A stretch of 64,000 nucleotides of DNA from assembly GCF_021398715.1 (NCBI RefSeq), contig NZ_CP090347.1, positions 620,001 to 684,000 on the forward strand, given 5' to 3'. The notes below the pieces were generated by a model that was given only the letters and a program-made list of their open reading frames with translations, ran no database searches and was not told the DNA's origin. This document shows positions 35,216 through 44,155 of the stretch, piece by piece (position 1 is the first letter of the stretch; the number at the start of each line of letters is the position of its first letter). Source of the stretch: Microbacterium binotii (GTDB taxonomy: Bacteria > Actinomycetota > Actinomycetes > Actinomycetales > Microbacteriaceae). The translations under genes and the position numbers were made by a program.

Positions 35216-36187
35216 ATGAGCGCCTGGGCCCCCGACATCCTCGGGCCCGGCTTCGCGCAGCAGACCCTGCCGCTGGATCTTCCCGCGGACGACGGTCCGC
35301 TGGTGGCGACCCTCGTGCGGCACCTGCCGCATCCGTTCGGCCGGCTGGTCGCGCCGCTTCGCGACGTCGACGTGCTGTACGTCCACGGGTGGTCGGACTA
35401 CTTCTTCCAGACGGAGCTGGCGCGTTTCTGGGCCCGGCTCGGAGCGCGCTTCTACGCCCTCGATCTGCACCGGTACGGTCGGAGCCTGCGTGAGGGACAG
35501 GTTCCCGGCTATGCCGACAGCCTCGACGAGTACGACGCCGACATCGCGGCGGCGCTCGCCGCGATGGGGCCGCGCCGCAACAGGCGTCTCGTGCTCCTCG
35601 GGCATTCCACGGGCGGGTTGACGCTGTCGCTGTGGTCGGCACGCCATCCGGGAACGGCGTCCGCGGTCGTGCTCAACAGTCCCTGGCTGGAGTTCCAGAT
35701 CGGGTCGTTCGGGCGCCAGGCGATCGCGCCCCTCATCCAGGCGCGGGCCCGCGTTCAGCCCCGGGGGTCGCAGCCCGTCGTCGACCTCGGGTTCTACACG
35801 CGGGCGCAGACCGAGCTCGGTGTGCTGCCGATCCCGGGCTACCGCGAGCAGTGGCGGCCGGCGCAGGGCTTCGCGACGCATCCCGGCTGGCTGCATGCCG
35901 TGCTGGAGGGGCACGCGCGCATCGCCGCCGGCGTGGATGTGGGAGCGCCCGCGTTCGTCCTGCTCTCCGCGCGCTCGTCGTCGCCGATCCGCTGGAGCGA
36001 GCAGATGACCTCCACCGATTCCGTGCTCGTCGTGGACGACATCGCTCGTGCCGCGCTCAAGCTCGGTCCGCTCGTGACGGTCGCCCGCATCCAGGGAGCG
36101 GTGCACGACGTTTTCCTGTCGGCGGCGGAACCGCGACGCGTCGCGTACGCGGAGCTCGAGCAGTGGGCGCGCGCACGCTTCCACTGA
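35216..36187 (+). CDS. alpha/beta hydrolase (serine hydrolase)
   Basis: 323 residues. Nucleophile elbow GHSTGGLTLSL with the serine near residue 129; N-terminal strand VLYVHGWSDYFFQ carries the oxyanion HG. The acid and His lie toward the C-terminus (QGAVHDVFLSA). The pattern resembles the serine aminopeptidase/lysophospholipase group. It does not show clear MenH features, so a menaquinone role is not claimed. Confidence 0.88.
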   Translation: MSAWAPDILGPGFAQQTLPLDLPADDGPLVATLVRHLPHPFGRLVAPLRDVDVLYVHGWSDYFFQTELARFWARLGARFYALDLHRYGRSLREGQVPGYADSLDEYDADIAAALAAMGPRRNRRLVLLGHSTGGLTLSLWSARHPGTASAVVLNSPWLEFQIGSFGRQAIAPLIQARARVQPRGSQPVVDLGFYTRAQTELGVLPIPGYREQWRPAQGFATHPGWLHAVLEGHARIAAGVDVGAPAFVLLSARSSSPIRWSEQMTSTDSVLVVDDIARAALKLGPLVTVARIQGAVHDVFLSAAEPRRVAYAELEQWARARFH

Positions 36188-36231
36188 TGTTGGGGAAGCC
36201 GAAAAGCTGACAATCGCGCGGCGGAGTTGAG

Positions 36232-36245
36232 TTCGGTTTTCCGAA
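36232..36245. promoter_or_regulatory. inverted repeat in the mntP leader
   Basis: TTCGG-TTTT-CCGAA, with a flanking GCCGA (36198-36202) / TCGGC (36247-36251) pair that could extend it into a longer stem. It may be an RNA element or operator controlling mntP. Confidence 0.4.
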
Positions 36246-36307
36246 ATCGGCAGGCTGGAGGATGCAGGCCATCGCCCGCGTCCTCCCACCACCCCACCAG
36301 GAGCGTC

Positions 36308-36874
36308 ATGTCGTTCTGGGCATTGCCTCTGCTCGCCGTCGGCGTCTCCGCCGACGCCTTCGCGGTCGCCCTCGGCAAGGGCCTGCAGCTGCGCGCGCAG
36401 ATCGTCCGCAACGCCCTCGTGCTCGCGCTCGCCTTCGGCCTCGCGCAGGCGCTCATGCCGCTGCTCGGATACCTGCTCGGCAGCGCATTCGCCGCGTTCA
36501 TCGAGCCGTTCGACCACTGGGTCGCCTTCGCACTGCTCGCCGCCGTGGGCGTCAAGATGCTGTGGGAGGCGCTGACCCCCGACAAGGAGGGCGCAGAGGC
36601 CGGGAGTGCCCGCCTCTCGACGCGGGAGACGATCGTGCTCGCCGTCGCGACCTCCATCGACGCTCTCGCCGTCGGCTTGAGCTTCGCGTTCCTGAACTTC
36701 CCGGTGTGGATCGCCGTCATCGCGATCGGTCTGGTGACCTTCGTGCTGTCGTTCGCGGCGGTGCTCATCGGGCACCGCATCGGCACCCGCTTCCGTCGTC
36801 CTGCCGAGATCGTGGGCGGCCTCGTGCTCATCGGCATCGGTACGCAGATCCTGATCTCGCACCTCACCGCCTGA
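36308..36874 (+). CDS. mntP: manganese efflux pump MntP
   Basis: 188 residues and six transmembrane helices in two repeats. The repeat motifs with acidic metal-site residues are GVSADAFAVALGKGL and ATSIDALAVGLSFAF. Exports Mn2+. ATG 36308 has AGGAG 5-6 nt upstream and gives the family length. The 120-bp leader holds an inverted repeat that may mediate metal control. Confidence 0.93.
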   Translation: MSFWALPLLAVGVSADAFAVALGKGLQLRAQIVRNALVLALAFGLAQALMPLLGYLLGSAFAAFIEPFDHWVAFALLAAVGVKMLWEALTPDKEGAEAGSARLSTRETIVLAVATSIDALAVGLSFAFLNFPVWIAVIAIGLVTFVLSFAAVLIGHRIGTRFRRPAEIVGGLVLIGIGTQILISHLTA

Positions 36875-36893
36875 CGCCGCCGCCGCACGAGAA

Positions 36894-36919
36894 AGCCCCT
36901 CCCGCGAAGGGGAGGGGCT
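36894..36919 (+). terminator. hairpin terminator after mntP
   Basis: AGCCCCTCCC-GCGAAG-GGGAGGGGCT, 10-bp perfect stem, 20 bp past the stop; no T-run. Confidence 0.65.
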
Positions 36920-37071
36920 ACACGACACGACATCGCGCTTCACACGACGACGATGACCCGAACATCCCCGGCGCGCGGTGTTGCTTCGCCCCAGGCTTTC
37001 ACCCCGGAGCGTGCGGCGGCGGAATGTGAAACGACTCTCATGCCGTTCTCACGCGGGATGTGCATCGTTGC

Positions 37072-37620
37072 CTAGCCGGCTTCCTCCATACCGGCCTTGC
37101 GGCAGGCGCCGAGCGCCTTGCGGGCGCGGGCTACGCGCTGACGCGCCGCAGCGGCGGTCAGGCCCAGCTGCTCGGCGATCTGAGTGCTGGACAGGCCGTC
37201 GACGACACTCAGCAGGAGGGGACGGCGAAGTGCGTCCGGGAGGTCGTTGATGGCGGCCAGCGCGCCGGCGAGCAGGAGTCGTGTCTCGACGTCGAGGGCG
37301 GTGTCGGCGTCGTCGCTGCGGTCGTCGGCGATCGGCGCGACGGGATGCCTGCGCCGCTGTCGAGCGAGGTCGTAGGCGGCGTTCCGGGCGATCGCGTCGA
37401 GCCACGAGCACATCTGCCCCGGCTCGGGCGAGTGGATGCGCTCCACCGCGCGCCAGGCGCGCATGATCGCATCCTGCGCGACATCGTCCGCATCGGACGG
37501 ATCGACGCCCAGCGAGATCGATCGCCGACGCAGTCGCTGCGGGTCGGAGCGGATCATCGCCTCGAGGGCGGCGTGCGTGCCGGACGAGGCGGGGGATGCT
37601 GACGACATGAGGGAGTTCAT
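37072..37620 (-). CDS. ECF-type RNA polymerase sigma factor
   Basis: 182 residues. Region 2: DPSDADDVAQDAIMRAWRAV and CSWLDAIARNAAYDLARQRRRH. Region 4: LPDALRRPLLLSVVDGLSSTQIAEQLGLTAAAARQRVARARKAL. No anti-sigma gene lies next to it, and its stimulus is unknown. A TAGGAT box lies upstream at about 37649-37644 (minus strand). An ATG 12 codons... is not needed: the in-frame ATG at 37608 is an alternative start four residues shorter. Confidence 0.88.
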   Translation of the reverse strand: MNSLMSSASPASSGTHAALEAMIRSDPQRLRRRSISLGVDPSDADDVAQDAIMRAWRAVERIHSPEPGQMCSWLDAIARNAAYDLARQRRRHPVAPIADDRSDDADTALDVETRLLLAGALAAINDLPDALRRPLLLSVVDGLSSTQIAEQLGLTAAAARQRVARARKALGACRKAGMEEAG

Positions 37621-37704
37621 CCGTTCGGGAGGACGTCGCAGAATCCTACCGACGCCGCCGGTGGGCGGGGACGGCGACCCGGCGCCGCCCCCGCCCGCTC
37701 GCGC

Positions 37705-38085
37705 TCAGACGGTACCGAACGGGTTGTCGATCGCGTACCGCCAGCCGTGCTCCTCGTCGAAGACGGCGACGTCGGCCGTGCTGCCGCCGAGCGACACCTG
37801 GCTGCCGTCGGCGGCGGTTCCTTCGAGCGTCCAGTCGGCGATCGCGAGGCCGACGGAGCCGTTGACGAACACGTTGCGCACGGTCATCGAGATCGGCAGG
37901 CCGATGGCGAGGAACTGCTCCAGCGCGCCCGCGACCGCCTCGTCGCCTGTGACCGGCTGACCCGGGGCGGGCACGAAGACGGCGCCGGGGGCGTTGAGGG
38001 CGGTGAGGGCGGCGAGGTCTCGCGCGTTGAAGCGGCGGGCGAACTCGGCGGGCAGCTGGTCGAGCGAGGTGACGGGGGAGGTCAT
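37705..38085 (-). CDS. SnoaL/NTF2-like protein
   Basis: 126 residues with the cone-shaped NTF2 fold: FARRFNARDLAALTALNAPGAVFV, GDEAVAGALEQFLAIGLPI and the closing strand DEEHGWRYAIDNPFG. Members include isomerases and accessory proteins; no activity can be assigned. ATG 38085 has AAGGAAG upstream; a longer reading from 38121 lacks it. Lies between the sigma factor gene and yajQ on the same strand. Confidence 0.82.
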   Translation of the reverse strand: MTSPVTSLDQLPAEFARRFNARDLAALTALNAPGAVFVPAPGQPVTGDEAVAGALEQFLAIGLPISMTVRNVFVNGSVGLAIADWTLEGTAADGSQVSLGGSTADVAVFDEEHGWRYAIDNPFGTV

Positions 38086-38175
38086 GGTCTTCCTTTCGAT
38101 GTGACCGCGATGTGCGGTCACCGAGGAAGACGTCGCAGCCGCCGAGCTGTGAGGAGAAAGTCCTTCAGCCCTGGC

Positions 38176-38664
38176 TCACCGGTAGTTGGTGAACTGCAGA
38201 TCGACGTCGAGGTCGGCGGCCTTGAGAAGACGCTGGACTTCCTGCAGGTCGTCGCGGGACTTCGACTGCACGCGCAGCTCGTCGCCCTGGATCTGCGACT
38301 TGACGCTCTTAGGCCCCTCGTCGCGGATGATCTTGCCGATCTTCTTGGCGATCTCCTGCGAGATGCCTTCCTTCAGCGTCGAGACGATCCGATACTCCTT
38401 GCCGCTCGCGGTGGGCTCGCCCGACTCCAGGCTCTTGAGCGAGATGCCGCGCTTGATGAGCTTGGTCTGGAAGACATCCAGGACAGCGTTCGCCCGGTCC
38501 TCGCTGTTGGCCTTGATGAGGATCGACTCGCCGCTCCACTCGATGGACGCGTCGGTGCCCTTGAAGTCGTAGCGCTGCTCCACTTCCTTGCGGGCCTGGT
38601 TCAGAGCGTTGTCGGCCTCCTGCCGATCGATCTTGGAAACGATGTCGAACGAGGAATCTGCCAT
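38176..38664 (-). CDS. YajQ-family nucleotide-binding protein
   Basis: 162 residues. Starts [20 protein letters not shown] and continues [18 protein letters not shown], the exact family opening. Two ferredoxin-like RNP domains. Some homologues bind cyclic di-GMP and act with regulators; whether this one does is unknown. The ATG at 38664 matches the conserved N-terminus, so longer upstream frames are discarded. Confidence 0.94.
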   Translation of the reverse strand: MADSSFDIVSKIDRQEADNALNQARKEVEQRYDFKGTDASIEWSGESILIKANSEDRANAVLDVFQTKLIKRGISLKSLESGEPTASGKEYRIVSTLKEGISQEIAKKIGKIIRDEGPKSVKSQIQGDELRVQSKSRDDLQEVQRLLKAADLDVDLQFTNYR

Positions 38665-38719
38665 GCCGCGATTCTTCCATGGGCCGATGCGGCCCGCATC
38701 CGGCGTCCGCGTCGATTCG

Positions 38720-38725
38720 TAGACT
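38720..38725 (+). promoter_or_regulatory. -10 box of FBP-domain gene, leaderless
   Basis: TAGACT, exactly 6 nt before the ATG at 38732. Confidence 0.55.
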
Positions 38726-38731
38726 TGAGTC

Positions 38732-39223
38732 ATGCGGGCTCTGACGGAGGAACAGGTGCGCGAGTCGTTCGTGAACGCCGCGCCGGAGGAAGTCCGGGTG
38801 GCCGCCATGCCGCACGACTTCCTGCTCACCGATTGGGACCACCTCGACTTCCTGGCGTGGCGCGACCCGCGCTCGCGCGGCCGCGGGTACCTGGTGACCG
38901 AGTCCGAGGGGCGGCCGGCGGGTGTGGTGCTCCGCGCCGCGGAGGGCAACGGCCGTGCGCGATCGGCGATGTGCAACCTGTGCCACACGATGCAGCCCGG
39001 CGACCAGGTCGCGCTGTTCACCGCGCGCCGGGCGGGCGAGGCGGGAGAGAGCGGTGACAGTGTGGGGACGTACATGTGCGCCGACCTGTCGTGCCACGAG
39101 ACGGTGCGGTTGGCGGCCCCTCTCGCACCGAGCGAGATCCGGGCGAGCGTCGATCGCCGCATCGACGGCACGCGTGCACGGGCTGAAGCGTTCGTCGGGC
39201 GCGTGAAAGGGGAACAGGGATGA
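38732..39223 (+). CDS. FBP-domain (treble-clef zinc finger) protein
   Basis: 163 residues. C-terminal zinc-binding pattern: CNLCHTM and then [11 protein letters not shown], four cysteines placed as in the FBP/FusB C-terminal treble clef. Homologues of this fold bind elongation factor G in firmicutes; in actinobacteria the role is uncharacterised. The stop overlaps the ATG of the PfkB gene (ATGA), so they are co-translated. Confidence 0.82.
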   Translation: MRALTEEQVRESFVNAAPEEVRVAAMPHDFLLTDWDHLDFLAWRDPRSRGRGYLVTESEGRPAGVVLRAAEGNGRARSAMCNLCHTMQPGDQVALFTARRAGEAGESGDSVGTYMCADLSCHETVRLAAPLAPSEIRASVDRRIDGTRARAEAFVGRVKGEQG

Positions 39224-40134
39224 CCGCAGCAGGACGGGTCGTCGTCATCGGAGACGCGCTGATCGACGAATTGCGCGACGACATCGGAGTGCGCGAGTTC
39301 GTCGGGGGAGCGGCCCTGAACGTGGCCGTCGGGTTGGCTCGGCTGGGCCTTCCGACCACGCTGATCGCGATGGTCAGCGACGACGAGCCCGGCGACCGCA
39401 TCCGCGCCTATCTCGACGACTTCGGCGTCGAGCTGGTGGCGACCCCGTCGCCGCACGGCTCGTCGCGCGCGGTGAGCACCCGCAACGCCGGCGGGGAGCC
39501 GGTGTACGTGTTCAACGAGGCGGCGTGGAACCGCCGCATCCGCTTCGGCGACGAGGAGCGTCGCGTCATTGCGGATGCGGCGATCACGGTCGTCAGCTGC
39601 TTCCCGTTCGACGACGCGGCGCAGGCCGCCGAGCTCGCGGATGCGGTGCGTGCCGCCGACGGGCTGCTCGCGGTCGACCCGAACCCGCGCGAGGGCATGA
39701 TGCACGACCGCGCCGCATTCGTCGCGGGCTTCGAGCAGCTCGCCGCGCTCGCCGACCTCGTCAAGGTCGGCGACGACGACGCGGAGCTGTTGTACGCGGC
39801 ACCACTGGACACCGTGCGTGACCGGATGCGGGAGCTCGGTGCGGTGGCCGTGCTGACGACGCGCGGTGCGCAGGGGGCGGGCATCGTCACGGATGCGGTC
39901 GCGATCGAACGTCCGATCGCCTCCGTCCCCGGCGCCATCGTCGACACGATGGGAGCGGGCGACGCCGTGCTCTCTTCCGCCGTCGCGTCGCTGCTGTCCG
40001 AGCATCCGAGTGACGAAGCCGCCTGGGTGACGCTGGTCGACACGGCGATGGGGGTCGCGGCCGCGACCTGCCGTTTCGAGGGCGCGCTGCTGCGCTTGCC
40101 CTCCGCGCTGTCGGGACTCGATCAGGGCTCCTGA
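39220..40134 (+). CDS. PfkB-family carbohydrate kinase (fructokinase-like)
   Basis: 304 residues. N-terminal [11 protein letters not shown] and the [15 protein letters not shown] sugar-binding region. The C-terminal ATP/anion-hole motif [14 protein letters not shown] contains the catalytic Asp. The sugar substrate (fructose, ribose or other) is not decidable from sequence. Coupled to the FBP-domain gene upstream. Confidence 0.9.
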   Translation: MTAAGRVVVIGDALIDELRDDIGVREFVGGAALNVAVGLARLGLPTTLIAMVSDDEPGDRIRAYLDDFGVELVATPSPHGSSRAVSTRNAGGEPVYVFNEAAWNRRIRFGDEERRVIADAAITVVSCFPFDDAAQAAELADAVRAADGLLAVDPNPREGMMHDRAAFVAGFEQLAALADLVKVGDDDAELLYAAPLDTVRDRMRELGAVAVLTTRGAQGAGIVTDAVAIERPIASVPGAIVDTMGAGDAVLSSAVASLLSEHPSDEAAWVTLVDTAMGVAAATCRFEGALLRLPSALSGLDQGS

Positions 40135-40239
40135 GCCGCCGCGCGCGGGCCCGCCGCGGATTTCTGAGTACGTCGGCGAGGGGGTAGTATCGGGGATCGC
40201 GCCTCTGGTCGACTGTACAAGCTGGGCAGGTGCGCACTT

Positions 40240-40324
40240 GGCGAGTTACCCAAGCGGCCAAAGGGATCTGACTGTAAATCAGCCGGCGTAGCCTTCGGGG
40301 GTTCGAATCCCTCACTCGCCACCA
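40240..40324 (+). tRNA. tRNA-Tyr (GTA)
   Basis: Acceptor arms GGCGAGT and ACTCGCC, anticodon GTA at 40274-40276 and the long variable arm expected for tRNA-Tyr (class II). The T arm reads GGGTTCGAATCCC. CCA is encoded at 40322-40324. A TAGTAT -10 box lies at 40185-40190. Confidence 0.95.
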
Positions 40325-40328
40325 TCGA

Positions 40329-40363
40329 AGCCGAAAGCCCCCGCATGGGGGCTTTCGGCTTTT
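40329..40363 (+). terminator. rho-independent terminator after tRNA-Tyr
   Basis: AGCCGAAAGCCCCC-GCAT-GGGGGCTTTCGGCT, a 14-bp perfect stem with a 4-nt loop followed by TTT. Confidence 0.85.
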
Positions 40364-40384
40364 CCGTGTTCTGCCCGTGTGCGC

Positions 40385-40444
40385 GCCCTGTTCCCCTGTC
40401 ACAGATCGACGCGATGAGCGCGATCTGTGACAGGGGAACAGGGC
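40385..40444. repeat. 24-bp perfect inverted repeat
   Basis: The arms at 40385-40408 and 40421-40444 are exact complements (core TTCCCCTGTCACAGATCG) with a 12-nt spacer. It lies 20 bp past the tRNA terminator and is not needed for termination. Different in sequence from the elements at 5038 and 9358. Confidence 0.65.
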
Positions 40445-40565
40445 TTCTCTGCGCACCGACGTGTCGCCGGTCGGTTCTGCACGCCGCCCACAACCCTCCT
40501 CGGTGGATCGGCGCGGCGTGCCAGGATGAGAGGGCGGGCGAGGGGCGCCCGCGAAGGGAGCCGTG

Positions 40566-41537
40566 ATGTCCGCGCCGCAACCGCCCGTCGCACCGTCCGC
40601 TGCGCCGACCACGGAGTCGTCGAGCCCGAACCGTCTCGTGCGGGCCGGCATCTGGGTCGCCATCGGCGCCCTGATCGCCGCGGCGCTCGTCAGCGTCGTC
40701 TGGGTGCTCATCGGCTCTCAGAACGGCATCGTCGGGCGTGCGTTCCTCACGATCTTCCTGCTCGCCGCCTTCGCCGGCGTCTCGATCCTCGACGCGCATC
40801 TGGCCCCTCGGCGTCCCGGATGGTTCGTGCTGACGAGCATGATCGCGTGGGTGCTGATCCTCATCGTCGGCGCCTTCCTCATCTGGATGCCGGAGCGGCC
40901 CTCCTTCGACGATTTCCGCTACGGCGCCGAGGGCCTCACGGCCTTCACCCGGTTCTTCTCGTTCCTGATGATCGTGCTGATCGTCCAGCTCGCCGTCCTC
41001 CACGTGCGTCTGTACACCAAGGCCATCGTGCGCGTTCCCACCCTGTTCAACCGCATCGTCGGATACGTGACCGTCGGCCTCGTCGCAGCCCTCGTCGTGC
41101 TGCTCGTGCTGCCGCTGACGATCCAGGAGTGGGTGGACTTCTACGACGTGTACTGGCGCATCGTCGTGGCCGTGACGATCCTGGCGGCCGTCGGCACCGC
41201 CCTGGTCCCGCTCGTGAACCTGCTGTTCGGTCCCAAGACGCCCCGCGCCCAGACGGCGCCGCCGACCTGGCCGGTCGCTGCGCCGCAGGCGTGGCCGACG
41301 TACGCCGACCGCGTCACCCCGCTGCCGGTCCTCCCCGACGGCTCGCCCGACTGGCAGGCCTACTACACCGGATACCCGACGGGTTGGCACCAGACGCCCC
41401 CGACGGTCTCGCCCACGGCGGAGGCGGCGTACGGCGCCCAGCCGCCCGCATCCGCCGCGCCGGTGACGCCGTCGGAGCCGCCCGCGGCCCCCGGCTACGA
41501 GGGCTTCCCGCCCCCGCCGCCGCTGCCCCCGCGCTGA
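40566..41537 (+). CDS. multi-pass membrane protein with proline-rich tail, unknown
   Basis: 323 residues. A disordered start of 22 residues, then five or six hydrophobic helices to about residue 220. The cytosolic tail is rich in Pro, Ala, Tyr and Trp and ends PPPPPLPPR. No recognised domain. A GTG lies just before the ATG at 40563. Its function is unknown; low-complexity tails like this often mediate protein contacts. Confidence 0.7.
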   Translation: MSAPQPPVAPSAAPTTESSSPNRLVRAGIWVAIGALIAAALVSVVWVLIGSQNGIVGRAFLTIFLLAAFAGVSILDAHLAPRRPGWFVLTSMIAWVLILIVGAFLIWMPERPSFDDFRYGAEGLTAFTRFFSFLMIVLIVQLAVLHVRLYTKAIVRVPTLFNRIVGYVTVGLVAALVVLLVLPLTIQEWVDFYDVYWRIVVAVTILAAVGTALVPLVNLLFGPKTPRAQTAPPTWPVAAPQAWPTYADRVTPLPVLPDGSPDWQAYYTGYPTGWHQTPPTVSPTAEAAYGAQPPASAAPVTPSEPPAAPGYEGFPPPPPLPPR

Positions 41538-41573
41538 TCAGTCACCTGCGCACGCTCGGGTGACGCCCCCGCG

Positions 41574-43160
41574 TCAGCCGGGCAGCAGCGCGATGGCGGC
41601 CATCGCGGCGTTGTGACCGCCCAGCCCGCTGACAGCGCCGCCCCGTGCGGCGCTGGATCCGCAGCGGAGGATGCGGGAGTGTGCCGTGTCGACGCCCCAC
41701 GCCGCGGCGGGGGAGGTCGCATCCGTCTCGTCCTCGCGCCACGGCCACGACAGCGGGCCGTGGAAGATGTCGCCGCCGGTCATGCCCAGCGACTCCTCGA
41801 GGTCCGCGGTGGTGCGCGCTTCGATGCAGGGCGCCCCGGTCGGGGTCTCCCAGATGCAGTCGGCGAGAGGCTCGGCGAGCACGGACTCAAGTGAGCGTTC
41901 TGCTGCCGCCAGCAGCGTGGCGCGCATCGCGTCGGGGTCCGCGCCGTTCATGAGCCGGTGCGGTACCTGAAGGCCGAACAGAGTGAGAGTCTGCGCGCCC
42001 GTCTCCTGCAGCTCCGGTCCCAGGATCGAGGGATCGGTGAGCGAGTGGCAGTAGATCTCCGCCGGGAGCGGGTCGGGGATGCGGCCGGCGACCGCCTCCG
42101 TGTACGCGGTGTCGAGCTGGGTCATCGTCTCGTTCACGTGGAACGTTCCCGCGAACGCCGCCGCCGGTGCGACGTGGCGATCGTGCAACCGGGGGAGCCG
42201 GTGCAGAAGCATGTTGACCTTGACCTGCGCGCCCTCCGGCTCCGGCCGCTGCGGGACGTCGGCTCCCGCCGCGGCGAGCAGGTGATCGAGGACGGCCGGT
42301 CCGACGGCGGAGAGCACCAGTCGGCCGGTGACGACCCCCGCATCCCTCCCGCCGTAGCGCACCTCGCCGTCGGGGCTCACGCTCGTGACCGGGGCGCCGG
42401 TGCGGATCTCGGCGCCCGCGCTCCGTGCGGCGCGCTCCAGCTCCGCGCTGACGTGTCCCATCCCGCCGACCGGGACGTCCCAGTCCCCGGTTCCGCCGCC
42501 GATCACGTGGTACAGGTAGCAGCGGTTCTGCCGCAGGGAGGGATCGTCGGCGTGCGAGAACGTGCCGATGAGTCCGTCGGTGAGCGCGATGCCGCGCGCG
42601 AGATCGCTCTCCAGGCTCTCCCGCAGCAGCGTTCCCAGTGGCCGCGCGGTGACCGCATCCCACAGCGCGTCGTCGCCGAGCGCCGTGCGCAGAGCGGATG
42701 CGGTGGGCAGCGGTTCGGTCATGGACGGGAAGACCGTGCGCGCGAGGGGCGCGACCCGCGCGTTCAGCTTCCGGTACCGATCCGTCTCCGTGCTGCTGCC
42801 GGTCGCGCGGCGGAAGCTCGCATCCGTCGCCTGCGCGTCACCGGTGTCGACGAGCACGCCGCGCGCCGGGTCGGCCGGGTTGGGGGTGTACGAGGAGTAG
42901 CGTCGGCGCCGCAGAGTCAGGCGCAGCCCGAGGTCGTCGACGATGCGGGCGGGCAGGAGGCTCACCAGGTAGGAGTATCGCGACAGTCGCGCAGAGACGC
43001 CGGCCCACGGCGACTCGGAGACGGCCGCTCCTCCGGTGTGGTCGAGCCGCTCCAGCACGACGACCGAGCGGCCCGCGCGGGCGAGGTAGGCGGCGGCGAC
43101 GAGGGCGTTGTGGCCCCCGCCGACGATCACGACGTCATGGGTCGGTGCGATGACGGTCAT
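41574..43160 (-). CDS. phytoene desaturase-like FAD-dependent oxidoreductase
   Basis: 528 residues. N-terminal dinucleotide site DVVIVGGGHNALVAAAYLARAG, then VVVLERLDHTGGAAVSESPWAG typical of CrtI-like amine-oxidase-superfamily enzymes, and the C-terminal GGHNAAMAAIALLPG closing the FAD site. No crtB or crtE lies near, so the substrate is open: a carotenoid or another lipid. Convergent with the membrane protein gene. Confidence 0.85.
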   Translation of the reverse strand: MTVIAPTHDVVIVGGGHNALVAAAYLARAGRSVVVLERLDHTGGAAVSESPWAGVSARLSRYSYLVSLLPARIVDDLGLRLTLRRRRYSSYTPNPADPARGVLVDTGDAQATDASFRRATGSSTETDRYRKLNARVAPLARTVFPSMTEPLPTASALRTALGDDALWDAVTARPLGTLLRESLESDLARGIALTDGLIGTFSHADDPSLRQNRCYLYHVIGGGTGDWDVPVGGMGHVSAELERAARSAGAEIRTGAPVTSVSPDGEVRYGGRDAGVVTGRLVLSAVGPAVLDHLLAAAGADVPQRPEPEGAQVKVNMLLHRLPRLHDRHVAPAAAFAGTFHVNETMTQLDTAYTEAVAGRIPDPLPAEIYCHSLTDPSILGPELQETGAQTLTLFGLQVPHRLMNGADPDAMRATLLAAAERSLESVLAEPLADCIWETPTGAPCIEARTTADLEESLGMTGGDIFHGPLSWPWREDETDATSPAAAWGVDTAHSRILRCGSSAARGGAVSGLGGHNAAMAAIALLPG

Positions 43161-43199
43161 GCCGCCACGCTAACGGCGGACCCTCGCCCCGCGCGACGG

Positions 43200-43205
43200 T
43201 AGCGT
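43200..43205 (+). promoter_or_regulatory. -10 box of inositol-phosphatase-type gene, leaderless
   Basis: TAGCGT, exactly 6 nt before the ATG at 43212. Confidence 0.45.
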
Positions 43206-43211
43206 GGGAAC

Positions 43212-44018
43212 ATGCCCTCCGCTCTGGATCTGCAATCGCTCGCCATCGAGGTCGCGAAGGAGGCGGGGGCGCTCGCCGCCCGGCGGCGCCGCGAAGGCGT
43301 GCAGATCGCCGCGACGAAGTCCGCGCTGGCGGACATCGTGACCGACGCCGATCGCGAGGTCGAGCAGCTGGTGCGCGAGCGTCTCGCGGCGGCGCGTCCC
43401 GACGACGGCTTCCTCGGGGAGGAGGGCGGCGTGGCCGCATCCGCCTCCGGCATCACGTGGGTCGTGGACCCGATCGACGGCACCGTCAACTACGCCTACG
43501 GCATCCCGGCGTACGCCGTGAGCATCGCGGCCGTTTCGGGGGAGCCCGACCCGCAGAAGTGGGACGCACTGGCTGGTGCCGTCTACAACCCCGCCGTCGA
43601 CGAGCTCTTCACCGCGGCGCGGGACGAAGGAGCGCGTCTCGTCTCGTCGATCGAGGGCGAGCGGGCCCTGCGCGTCGCCGAGCCGTCGGATGCGGGAGCG
43701 CTGCTGGCCACGGGGTTCGGATACGACCCCGCGACTCACGCGCCGGCGCTCGAGCGCCTCGCCCGGGTGATGCCGCTCGCGCGCGACCTGCGCAGAATCG
43801 GTGCGGCCTCGCTGGATCTGACGGGCGTCGCGGCCGGTCGCATCGACGGCTACTACGAGAAGGGCCTGTGGCCGTGGGACCATGCGGCGGGGGCCCTCAT
43901 CGTCACCGAGGCCGGCGGCGTCGTGGCGGGACGGGGCGGCAAGCGTGCCGATCGCGAGATGACGATCGCGGCGGCACCGGGTCTCTTCGCCGCTCTGCTC
44001 GCCCGACTCGAAGACTGA
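43212..44018 (+). CDS. inositol monophosphatase-family enzyme
   Basis: 268 residues. Metal ligands in FLGEEGG, WVVDPIDGTVNYAYG and WPWDHAAGALIVTEAGG, the complete catalytic set of the Mg2+/Li+-sensitive phosphatases. The substrate could be inositol-1-phosphate, histidinol phosphate or another; not decidable. ATG 43212 from the leaderless promoter. Confidence 0.9.
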   Translation: MPSALDLQSLAIEVAKEAGALAARRRREGVQIAATKSALADIVTDADREVEQLVRERLAAARPDDGFLGEEGGVAASASGITWVVDPIDGTVNYAYGIPAYAVSIAAVSGEPDPQKWDALAGAVYNPAVDELFTAARDEGARLVSSIEGERALRVAEPSDAGALLATGFGYDPATHAPALERLARVMPLARDLRRIGAASLDLTGVAAGRIDGYYEKGLWPWDHAAGALIVTEAGGVVAGRGGKRADREMTIAAAPGLFAALLARLED

Positions 44019-44155
44019 TGCGCGCGCATGGCATTCTCAGGCTCCGGGTTGTAGTGTTTACCTATTCGTTATCTTCGTTGCCCGAACGAGGATGAGCATC
44101 TCCTTCCGTTTTCCCTGTCGCTTCCCGTGCGACCGAGACCGAGGCTGACCACGTT

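Noticed and set aside
35216..36187. menH for the alpha/beta hydrolase
   Set aside because: The nucleophile motif and length are those of a general serine hydrolase; no specific MenH features seen.
36188..36307. Classical yybP-ykoY manganese riboswitch before mntP
   Set aside because: TTGGGGAAGCCG resembles part of the motif, but the conserved GGGGAGUAG and the second conserved block are not seen; only a generic hairpin is reported.
44019..44155. Cyclic-di-AMP riboswitch before the M23 peptidase
   Set aside because: The conserved ydaO blocks are not present.
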